This document shows positions 42,281-49,627 of a stretch of DNA of 64,000 bases, piece by piece (positions within the stretch are counted from its first letter, which is position 1; each line of letters opens with the position of its first letter). The notes under the pieces were generated by a model, which was given only the letters and a program-made list of their open reading frames with translations, had not been told where the DNA came from and did not search any database. Origin of the DNA: Donghicola tyrosinivorans (GTDB taxonomy: Bacteria > Pseudomonadota > Alphaproteobacteria > Rhodobacterales > Rhodobacteraceae); the NCBI RefSeq assembly GCF_003003355.1, contig NZ_PVTQ01000006.1, positions 62,001-126,000 on the forward strand, written 5' to 3'. The translations under genes and the position numbers were made by a program.

Positions 42281-42948
42281 TGCGCTTTCTTGAGACGTTC
42301 TTTAACGGCACGGTGATCGCCAAATATACGCCCGACATCATCGTGGCGATGGGCATTACCCTTGCACTGTCTGTGGCGATCATCATCTCTGGCATCGTCT
42401 TCGGGGCGGTTCTGGCGGGGCTGCGCAGTTTTCAGGTTCGTCCTTTAACCCTGCTGATTGTCCTCTTTGCCGACCTGATGCGGGCGTTGCCGCCGCTGGT
42501 GGTAATCCTGATCCTCTTCTTCGGCTTGCCGTCGGTCGGGTTGCTGATGCCTGACTGGCTGGTGCTGTATCTGGTACTGTCCCTCGTTCTGGCTGCCTTT
42601 GCTGAGGAAATCTTTTGGGCGGGCCTCACCGCTGTCACCAGAGGCCAGTGGGAGGCCGGACGCGCCACGGGTCTATCGTTTACCCAAGTTTTGACCAACA
42701 TCGCGTTCCCGCAAGCATGGCGGATGGGCATCCCGCCGTTGGTCAACCGCGCCTTGGCGATCACCAAGATGACGGCGCTTGGCTCGGTCATCGGGGTGAA
42801 AGAAATCCTGTCGGTCGCGTCTTCGGCGCAGTCCTTCTCTGGTTCGGCCACGCCGCTGACCATGGCTGCTGTCGCCTACATGCTGATCTTCATTCCGGCT
42901 GTTATCGCATCCCGCTGGATCGAGCGCCGCTTCCACTACAAGACCTGA
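42280..42948 (+). CDS. ABC transporter permease, polar amino acid type (first)
   Basis: The 222-residue membrane protein has the HisMQ-type layout with FAEEIFWAGLTAVTRGQWEAGRATGLSFTQVLTNIAFPQAWRMGIP, the ATPase-contact (EAA) loop of the family. It pairs with the next permease, which has the same length, to form the membrane channel. Confidence 0.88.
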   Translation: MRFLETFFNGTVIAKYTPDIIVAMGITLALSVAIIISGIVFGAVLAGLRSFQVRPLTLLIVLFADLMRALPPLVVILILFFGLPSVGLLMPDWLVLYLVLSLVLAAFAEEIFWAGLTAVTRGQWEAGRATGLSFTQVLTNIAFPQAWRMGIPPLVNRALAITKMTALGSVIGVKEILSVASSAQSFSGSATPLTMAAVAYMLIFIPAVIASRWIERRFHYKT

Positions 42949-42958
42949 GGAGCGCGAT

Positions 42959-43627
42959 ATGGACGCCTTTATCGATACTTTCTTCAACATCGACATCATG
43001 CGCCAAGCCTTTCCCCTTTTGATGAAGGGCGCTTGGATCACCCTGCAACTTTGCGCCTTTGTCATCATCCTTGGGCTACTGGGCGGGCTGGCCCTGGCTT
43101 TGGCGGCGGTGTCACCCCGTGGCTGGCTGCGCTGGTCGGCGGTGATCTACATCGACTTTTTTCGCGCCTTGCCACCGCTGGTTCTACTGATCTTTGTCTA
43201 TTCCGGCCTGCCGTTTGCGGGGATTAACCTCAGCCCGTTTGTCGCTGTAATCGTTGCCTTTTTGCTGAACAACTCGTCTTACTTTGCCGAGGTGTTCCGC
43301 GCGGGCATCAACTCGATCCCCAAGGGCCAGACCGAGGCGGCGCGGGCAACCGGCCTCAGCCCCGCGCAGACCATGACCTATGTGGTCCTGCCCCAAGCGG
43401 TGCGCAACGTGCTGCCCGATCTGCTGTCCAACACGGTCGAGGTCGTCAAGCTGACCTCGCTGGCGTCGGTCGTGTCTCTCTCCGAGCTGCTTTACTCGGC
43501 CAACATGGCCCGCTCGGTCACCTATAATTCGTCGCCTCTTGTTCTGGCGGCGCTGCTTTACCTTGCCGTTCTTTGGCCGCTGGTGCGGGTCGTCTCCCGC
43601 TATCAGCGTGGCCTTGCGGTGCATTAA
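42959..43627 (+). CDS. ABC transporter permease, polar amino acid type (second)
   Basis: The 222-residue protein has SYFAEVFRAGINSIPKGQTEAARATGLSPAQTMTYVVLPQAVRNVLP, the conserved EAA loop. It begins 10 bp after the first permease and ends 15 bp before the carbamoylase gene, so transporter and enzymes are one transcript. Confidence 0.88.
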   Translation: MDAFIDTFFNIDIMRQAFPLLMKGAWITLQLCAFVIILGLLGGLALALAAVSPRGWLRWSAVIYIDFFRALPPLVLLIFVYSGLPFAGINLSPFVAVIVAFLLNNSSYFAEVFRAGINSIPKGQTEAARATGLSPAQTMTYVVLPQAVRNVLPDLLSNTVEVVKLTSLASVVSLSELLYSANMARSVTYNSSPLVLAALLYLAVLWPLVRVVSRYQRGLAVH

Positions 43628-43642
43628 CGAAGGAAGTTTGTC

Positions 43643-44569
43643 ATGACGAAAATGATCATTGGCGGGGCGCAGATTGGCGGCATCCAAAAGGCCGAAACCC
43701 GTGAAGAGGTTGTCGCGCGGATGCTGGCCCTGATGGAAGAGGCCCATGACAAGGGCGTTGAATTTCTCGCCTACCCCGAGATGACCCTGACCACATTCTT
43801 CCCCCGTTTCTACGTGGAAGACCGGTCCGAGTTTGATCACTGGTTCGAAACTGAAATGCCCAATGCGGCCGTGATGCCCTTGTTCGATAAGGCCAAGGAG
43901 TACGGCATGGGCTTTACCTTCGGCTATTGCGAACTGACGCCCGAGGGGCTGCACTACAACACTTCGGTCATCGTGTCGCCTGAGGGCGAGATCGTGCTGA
44001 CCTACCGTAAGACCCACCTGCCCGGCCACGCGGAGTATGAGCCCGAACGCAGCCACCAGCACCTTGAAAAACGGTATTTTCTGCCGGGCGACACGGGGTT
44101 CAACGTGGTGCGCAGCCAAGGCGTGATCATGGGGATGGGCATCTGCAATGACCGTCGCTGGCCCGAGACATGGCGTGTGCTGGGGCTGCAAGGGGTTCAG
44201 TTGGTGTCCATCGGGTACAACACCCCTTCGCAGAATAACCTGATGCAAGCGGAAGGTTTGGAAAAGCGCCTCTACCACCATGAATTGTCGGTATGCGCGG
44301 GGGCCTATCAGAACTCGACCTATGCTGTGTCGGTGGCCAAATGCGGCGATGAGGACGGCAATCACATGATTGGCGGCTCAGTGATCGTGGATCCTGATGG
44401 CTTTGTCATCGCCCGAGCGCAAGGCGAAGGGGATGAGTTGATCGTGGCCGAGGCGGACTTTGACAAATGCGCTTTCGGCAAGTCCACCGTGTTCAACTTT
44501 GCCGCCCACCGGCGGGTTGAACACTATGGCTTGATCACCGCGCAAACCGGTGTGGTGGAGCCTGAATGA
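43643..44569 (+). CDS. N-carbamoyl-D-amino-acid hydrolase (nitrilase superfamily)
   Basis: This enzyme removes the carbamoyl group from N-carbamoyl-D-amino acids to give the free D-amino acid, CO2 and ammonia. The 308-residue protein has the Glu-Lys-Cys triad at Glu46 (AYPEMTLTTFFPR), Lys123 (YRKTHLPG) and Cys168 (GICNDRRWPE), near positions 47, 127 and 172 of the Agrobacterium enzyme, whose sequence blocks it closely follows. Its stop overlaps the hydantoinase start. Confidence 0.88.
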   Translation: MTKMIIGGAQIGGIQKAETREEVVARMLALMEEAHDKGVEFLAYPEMTLTTFFPRFYVEDRSEFDHWFETEMPNAAVMPLFDKAKEYGMGFTFGYCELTPEGLHYNTSVIVSPEGEIVLTYRKTHLPGHAEYEPERSHQHLEKRYFLPGDTGFNVVRSQGVIMGMGICNDRRWPETWRVLGLQGVQLVSIGYNTPSQNNLMQAEGLEKRLYHHELSVCAGAYQNSTYAVSVAKCGDEDGNHMIGGSVIVDPDGFVIARAQGEGDELIVAEADFDKCAFGKSTVFNFAAHRRVEHYGLITAQTGVVEPE

Positions 44570-46026
44570 TGGCGGATTTTGACACAGTCATCCACGGCGG
44601 CACCATCGCCACGGCGGACTATCTGGCAAAGGGCGATGTGGGCATTAAGGATGGTCGTATCGTTGCCGTGGCCGAACATCTCTCGGGCGGCGATCAGCGC
44701 ATTGACGCAGGCGGGCGGATCGTGATGCCTGGCGGGATTGAGGCCCACGCCCATATCGCGCAGGAAAGCAGTTCTGGCGTGATGACGGCGGATGATTATC
44801 TGTCGGGATCAATCTCGGCGGCCTTCGGGGGCAATTCGTCTTTTATCCCCTTCGCGGCGCAGCAGCGTGGGCAAAGCGTGGATGACGTGCTGGCCACCTA
44901 TGATGCACGGGGTGCGCGCTCGGTCATCGACTATTCCTATCATCTGATTATCTCGGACCCGCGCCCAGAGGTCCTGACGGATGAGTTGCCCCGCGCGTTT
45001 CAGCGCGGTGTGACCAGTTTCAAGGTCTTCATGACCTATGATCTGATGAACCTTGGTGATGGGGGAATGCTGGATATTCTGACCGTCGCACGGGATCACG
45101 GGGCGATCACCATGGTCCATGCGGAAAACAACGACATGGTGAAATGGATGAACAAGCGGCTGGCGGCCCGTGGCCTGACCGCGCCCAAATACCATGCCAT
45201 CAGCCGTCCGCAACTGGCCGAAGAAGAGGCGATCAATCGCGCAATCCAACTGGCGAAGCTGGTGGATGCGCCGTTGTTCATCGTCCATGTCTCGACCGAA
45301 GGCGGGGCCGAGATTGTGCGGCGCGAAAAGTTCAACGGCGCTAAGATCTATGCCGAGACCTGCCCTCAATATCTGGCCCTGACCCGCAATGATCTGGACC
45401 GACCGGGGATGGAGGGGGCGAAGTATATCTGTTCCCCTCCGCTGCGCGGCACCGATACCCAAGAGGCGCTTTGGCACCACGTAGCACATGGGACGTTTGA
45501 AAGCGTGTCTTCGGATCACGCGCCCTACCGTGCCGATGAAACGGGGAAATTCCTAAATGGTTTCGATGTGCCCTACCCCAAAATCGCAAACGGGATGCCG
45601 GGGATTGCCATGCGCTTGCCCTATCTGTTCTCTGAAGGGGTGGTGAAGGGACGGATCACGCCGGAACAATTTGTGGCGCTGTCATCGACCAATGCGGCAA
45701 AGACATTTGGCTGCGCAACCAAGGGACGGATCGCGCCCGGAATGGACGCGGATATTGCCATCTGGAACCCTGAAACCACGCGGACTGTGCGCCAACAAGA
45801 CCAGCACGACAACATGGACTACTCCCCGTTCGAGGGGATGCAGATCACCGGCGTGCCGGAGGTGGTTCTGAACCGTGGCGCTAAGATCGTGCAAGACGGC
45901 GTGTTGAAGGCGGCTGAGGGGCAAGGGCGTTTCTTTGCCCGTCAGCCTGTCGATCTGCGCGGTAAGCCCGGTTTTAAAGTACCGGAGTTTAACCCCGCTC
46001 AGAATTTTGGCGCGGACTTGCGCTGA
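44566..46026 (+). CDS. D-hydantoinase / dihydropyrimidinase
   Basis: This amidohydrolase opens 5-substituted hydantoins or dihydropyrimidines. The 486-residue protein has the binuclear metal site: His61 and His63 (HAHIAQ), the carbamylated Lys153 (TSFKVFM), His185 (VHAEN), His241 (VHVST) and Asp317 (SSDHAP). It sits between the D-carbamoylase and hydantoin racemase genes, with overlaps on both sides, so the D-hydantoin route is the best reading. Confidence 0.9.
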   Translation: MMADFDTVIHGGTIATADYLAKGDVGIKDGRIVAVAEHLSGGDQRIDAGGRIVMPGGIEAHAHIAQESSSGVMTADDYLSGSISAAFGGNSSFIPFAAQQRGQSVDDVLATYDARGARSVIDYSYHLIISDPRPEVLTDELPRAFQRGVTSFKVFMTYDLMNLGDGGMLDILTVARDHGAITMVHAENNDMVKWMNKRLAARGLTAPKYHAISRPQLAEEEAINRAIQLAKLVDAPLFIVHVSTEGGAEIVRREKFNGAKIYAETCPQYLALTRNDLDRPGMEGAKYICSPPLRGTDTQEALWHHVAHGTFESVSSDHAPYRADETGKFLNGFDVPYPKIANGMPGIAMRLPYLFSEGVVKGRITPEQFVALSSTNAAKTFGCATKGRIAPGMDADIAIWNPETTRTVRQQDQHDNMDYSPFEGMQITGVPEVVLNRGAKIVQDGVLKAAEGQGRFFARQPVDLRGKPGFKVPEFNPAQNFGADLR

Positions 46027-46661
46027 TGGGCAAGGTTCTGGTGGTCAATCCGAACTCATCGGCGGTGGTCACCCAAGGGATCGCCGCTGCTCTAGCGCCT
46101 TTGGGCGATTGTTTTGAGGTTACAGACCTGCCCGACAGCCCCGCTACCATCGCCAGCGATGAAGATGTGGCGCGGGCTGGACTAGGGTTTCTTGAATTGG
46201 TTCGGGGACGCGAGGATGCGGCGGTTTTTGTGACCGCCTGTTTCTCTGACCCCGGATTGGAATTGGCGCGGGCGGCGCTGACACAGCCAGTGATCGGCGT
46301 GCAGGAAGCGGGCATACTAACGGCGTTGGCGCGGGCGGATCGGTTCGGGATCATCGCCTTGTCGCCGAAATCGATTCCCCGCCACCTACGCAAGATGCGG
46401 ATGATGGGCGTTGAAGGCCGCTTGGCGGCAGAGCTGGCGCTGGACGGGGTATCTGCGGCGGCCTCGGGCACGGATCCACAGGTCTATGAGCAGGTGCGCG
46501 GCTTGGCCGTGCAACTTGGCGACATGGGCGCGGGCGCGATTGTCTTGGGGTGCGCGGGCATGGCCTCGATCCGCGCTCGACTTGAGGCCGAAACGGGTCT
46601 GGCGGTGATCGACCCTGTCGTGGCGGCGGGTGCGATGGCGTTGGGCATCGTGAAAGGTTGA
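46026..46661 (+). CDS. Hydantoin racemase (Asp/Glu racemase family, HyuE-like)
   Basis: The 211-residue protein has two catalytic-type cysteines, in FVTACFSDPGLELAR and IVLGCAGM, with NPNSS at the N-terminus, as in HyuE hydantoin racemases. It would interconvert L- and D-hydantoins so that the whole substrate can be used by the D-specific enzymes next to it. It overlaps the hydantoinase by one base. Confidence 0.85.
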   Translation: MGKVLVVNPNSSAVVTQGIAAALAPLGDCFEVTDLPDSPATIASDEDVARAGLGFLELVRGREDAAVFVTACFSDPGLELARAALTQPVIGVQEAGILTALARADRFGIIALSPKSIPRHLRKMRMMGVEGRLAAELALDGVSAAASGTDPQVYEQVRGLAVQLGDMGAGAIVLGCAGMASIRARLEAETGLAVIDPVVAAGAMALGIVKG

Positions 46662-46665
46662 GTAT

Positions 46666-47592
46666 TTGAGCGATAAAGAAACCTTTTCCGATATATCCTT
46701 GCGTCTTTTGGAAATTTTCGCAGCGATGATGCGCTGTTCGACCACGGTCGAGACGGCCGAGCATTTGAAGATCTCGCAGCCAGCGGTGTCGTCAAGCTTG
46801 CGGCAGTTAGAGACGCAGTTGGGGATCACCTTGTTCACGCGTACGGGGCGGCGTTTGCAGCCCACGCCTGAGGCGCAGGAACTGTATTCCGAAATCCAGC
46901 CGATGTTCGGGATCGTGCGGTCTTTCACCACGCGGGCGCAGGATTTGCGCATCGGGCGGCGGGGACGTTTGCGGGTCATGGCGACGCCGCCTTTGGGGTA
47001 TTCTGTGGGGCCTGTAGCCTTGCGGAACCTGACCGCCTCGCGGCCAGAGGCGACGATTTCTTATGATGTCAGGCGCTTGGAGAATGTGGTTCAGGCTGTC
47101 TCTACTGGTCAGGCGGATATCGGTTTGGTGCTGAATGCAGAGCGGATCGAGACCGTAAACAGTGATTTATTGCAGCGTCGGAATATGGTTGTCCTGATGC
47201 CCGAAGACCATCCGCTGGCCGCATCCGAGACTGTGACACCCGAAAGCCTGATGCCTTATCCGTTGATCGGGATTGATGTGGCCTCGCAACTGGGGCGGCT
47301 TTTGAAAGTGGGTTTTGATGTGTCGGGCATGCCTTATGCGCCGCGCATTGACGTGCGCTATTGCCAGACGGCTGCGGCGCTGGTGGCTAGTGGTATGGGG
47401 GTCACTGTTGTGGACCCATATTCGGCAGCGCCCTACCTAGGGCGTGGGTTGATCACCCGCCCGTTCATGCCGGTACGCGAGGTTAGCGCCGTGATGTTGA
47501 CCCGAAAAGGGGTGCCCCATTCGGCGATCCTGAGCAGCTTTATGGAAGAGTTGCGCCGTGTGGTCGAAACCGCGTCGCTTGGCTTGGCCTAA
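46666..47592 (+). CDS. LysR-family regulator at the end of the hydantoin operon
   Basis: The 308-residue protein has the N-terminal winged helix (ISQPAVSSSLRQLETQLGITLFTRTGRRLQPT) and a substrate-binding domain. It starts with TTG at 46666, eight bases after AAAGG and four after the racemase stop; no ATG gives a full helix-turn-helix. As the last gene of the hydantoin operon it probably senses a pathway intermediate. Confidence 0.85.
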   Translation: MSDKETFSDISLRLLEIFAAMMRCSTTVETAEHLKISQPAVSSSLRQLETQLGITLFTRTGRRLQPTPEAQELYSEIQPMFGIVRSFTTRAQDLRIGRRGRLRVMATPPLGYSVGPVALRNLTASRPEATISYDVRRLENVVQAVSTGQADIGLVLNAERIETVNSDLLQRRNMVVLMPEDHPLAASETVTPESLMPYPLIGIDVASQLGRLLKVGFDVSGMPYAPRIDVRYCQTAAALVASGMGVTVVDPYSAAPYLGRGLITRPFMPVREVSAVMLTRKGVPHSAILSSFMEELRRVVETASLGLA

Positions 47593-47604
47593 GCAGCGGT
47601 CCGG

Positions 47605-48462
47605 TTATTTCTGTACGTAGCCGCCGTGCTCCATGATCCGGCTTTCAAAGCCTGAAATCCGTTTCGCCGCGCGGGCGTCTTTGGCGGTCATCGCGGCCAG
47701 AAGTAGCTCGACCGTGATGAAGGCCGTGGTCAGCGAGGGCATCAATTGGGGTCCGGCCATTGGCAATCGTAGGACTTTCCATGCGCCAACTGCGATGGGG
47801 GATTGATAGCTATCAGTCAGAGCCAAGACTTTGGCGCCCGCCTCGCGTGCGACCTGACAGGCGCGCACCACCTCGGCCGAGTAGTGCTCATAGGTGATCG
47901 CGATCACGATATCATCTTCGGTCAGGGCGGACATCTGGTCGATGATCGCACCGGGCATGCTGGGGACCTGCACAAAATTGTCAAAGGCCATCGCCCCCAC
48001 ATAGCTGAAGTAATGGGCCACCCCGTAGCAGCTGCGCACGCCGATCGAATAGACACGGCGGGCGGCCAGTAGCGGCGCAACGCAGGCTTCGATCGTGGCT
48101 AGTCCGTCGGACTGGAACAGGGTTTCAACGTTGTTCCAGCTGGTCGAGAGAGCCTCGGACCAGATGTCCTGTCCGGTGCGGTTGCGCAGCGCCTCGGCCC
48201 GATCCCCGTAAAGAGGCGGTGCAGCCTGTATCAGTTCGCGCACATCCTGCCGGAAGGACTCGTACCCGTCATATCCGATTTCCCGCGCAAGACGGGTCAC
48301 CGTGTTCGCATTCACCCCCGCCTGTTGTGCCAATCCGCGAATCGATTGGAAGGCCACATCGTTCAAGTGATCAAGGGTCCACGCGGCAAAGCCTGACAAA
48401 GTTGGCGTGCCGTTTTCGACGACATACATCAGGCTTGTTCTGATTTGTCTTTGTTTTCCCAT
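47605..48462 (-). CDS. RpiR-family regulator (HTH plus SIS domain)
   Basis: The 285-residue protein has an RpiR helix-turn-helix (about 1-80, with SIRGLAQQAGVNANTVTRLAREIGYDGYESFRQDV) and a SIS sugar-phosphate-like domain (about 110-260, RRVYSIGVRSCYGVAHYFSYV and DIVIAITYEHYSAEVVRACQVAREAGAKVLALTD). ATG at 48462 has AAGGA eight bases upstream; a longer frame to 48528 would overlap the operator-like repeat. It is divergent from the TAXI transport operon, its likely target. Confidence 0.85.
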   Translation of the reverse strand: MGKQRQIRTSLMYVVENGTPTLSGFAAWTLDHLNDVAFQSIRGLAQQAGVNANTVTRLAREIGYDGYESFRQDVRELIQAAPPLYGDRAEALRNRTGQDIWSEALSTSWNNVETLFQSDGLATIEACVAPLLAARRVYSIGVRSCYGVAHYFSYVGAMAFDNFVQVPSMPGAIIDQMSALTEDDIVIAITYEHYSAEVVRACQVAREAGAKVLALTDSYQSPIAVGAWKVLRLPMAGPQLMPSLTTAFITVELLLAAMTAKDARAAKRISGFESRIMEHGGYVQK

Positions 48463-48518
48463 GGGTTTTGTCCTTGGCCGGTGGTGCGTGACATGTACCA
48501 CGTGATCACCTAAATCAA

Positions 48519-48569
48519 AATAATTCATTTGCTTTATTTTTGCGTCAACTGTAACGCAAATGAATTATT
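48519..48569. promoter_or_regulatory. Perfect 14-bp inverted repeat, candidate RpiR operator
   Basis: AATAATTCATTTGC at 48519-48532 and GCAAATGAATTATT at 48556-48569 are exact reverse complements separated by 23 bp. They lie in the AT-rich divergent promoter, 57 bp from the RpiR start and 34 bp from the TAXI receptor start. Confidence 0.65.
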
Positions 48570-48603
48570 CCCGCAAAGGGTGAGACAGGAGAGGAGTTTC
48601 CCA

Positions 48604-49563
48604 ATGAAGATCGTGAGTGTGGCACTGGCTGCGGCAATGGCCGTTTCGGCAGCCCCCGCAATGGCGGAAGAGTTTATTTCGATCGGAACCGGCGGCGTAA
48701 CTGGCGTGTATTATCCCACCGGTGGTGCCATCTGCCGCATGATGTCCAAGACCCGCAAAGAGCACGGCATCCGCTGCGCGGTCGAGTCGACTGGCGGTTC
48801 GGTCTACAACGTGAACGCGGTCCGCTCGGGCGAGCTGGAGTTCGGTGTGGCCCAGTCGGATGTGCAGTACAAAGCCGTTCACGGCGAAGGTTCGCTGGCG
48901 GATGCAGGGCCGAACCCTGATCTGCGTTCGGTTTTCTCGATCCACCCCGAGCCCTTCACCGTTGTGGCCCGCGCGGATTCCGGCATCACGAAGTTCGAGG
49001 ATCTGGCAGGCAAGCGTGTGAACGTCGGTAACCCCGGTTCCGGTCAGCGCGACACCATGGAAGTGGTGATGGGCGCACTTGGTTGGGACATGAGCACCTT
49101 CAGCCTTGCGTCGGAACTGCAAGCGGCAGAACAGAGCCAGGCCCTGTGCGACAACAACATCGACGCGATGGTCTATACCGTGGGTCACCCCTCGGGCTCG
49201 ATCCAGGAAGCCACCACTGCATGTGATGCGACCCTTGTGTCGGTTACCGGCGAAGCCATCGACAAGCTGGTTGCAGACAACCCCTACTACCGGACCGCGA
49301 CCATCCCCGGTGGCATGTATCGCGGCAATGACAGCGATGTCGCGACCTTCGGTGTGGGCGCGACCCTTGTGACCTCGGCCAGTGTCTCGGATGAGACTGT
49401 GTACCAGCTGGTCAAAGCCGTGTTCGAGGACATGGACGGCTTCCGCGGTCTGCACCCTGCCTTCGCGAACCTTGACCCCAAAGAAATGGCAAATGACGGC
49501 CTGTCGGCTCCGCTGCATCCGGGCGCCGAGAAGTACTACCGCGAAGTCGGCCTGATCGAATAA
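48604..49563 (+). CDS. TAXI-family TRAP solute receptor
   Basis: The 319-residue exported protein has a signal peptide (about 1-21, cleavage AMA-EE) and TAXI patterns FISIGTGGVTGVYYPTGGAICRM, STGGSVYNVNAVRSGELEFGVAQSDV and LAGKRVNVGNPGSGQRDTMEVVM. TAXI receptors bind amino acids or dicarboxylates such as glutamate, but most are uncharacterised. GGAGAGGAG precedes the ATG at 48604. It serves the fused permease gene that follows. Confidence 0.9.
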   Translation: MKIVSVALAAAMAVSAAPAMAEEFISIGTGGVTGVYYPTGGAICRMMSKTRKEHGIRCAVESTGGSVYNVNAVRSGELEFGVAQSDVQYKAVHGEGSLADAGPNPDLRSVFSIHPEPFTVVARADSGITKFEDLAGKRVNVGNPGSGQRDTMEVVMGALGWDMSTFSLASELQAAEQSQALCDNNIDAMVYTVGHPSGSIQEATTACDATLVSVTGEAIDKLVADNPYYRTATIPGGMYRGNDSDVATFGVGATLVTSASVSDETVYQLVKAVFEDMDGFRGLHPAFANLDPKEMANDGLSAPLHPGAEKYYREVGLIE

Positions 49564-49585
49564 CGGCAGAATACTAGGCTAACTG

Positions 49586-49613
49586 GGCCGCCGCCTGCGC
49601 GGCGGCCTTTTTT
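49586..49613 (+). terminator. Terminator-like hairpin between TAXI receptor and permease
   Basis: GGCCGCCGC at 49586-49594 pairs perfectly with GCGGCGGCC at 49599-49607 around a CTGC loop, followed by TTTTTT. It probably reduces read-through so that more receptor than permease is made. Confidence 0.8.
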
Positions 49614-49627
49614 CTTAGGGGGATTTC

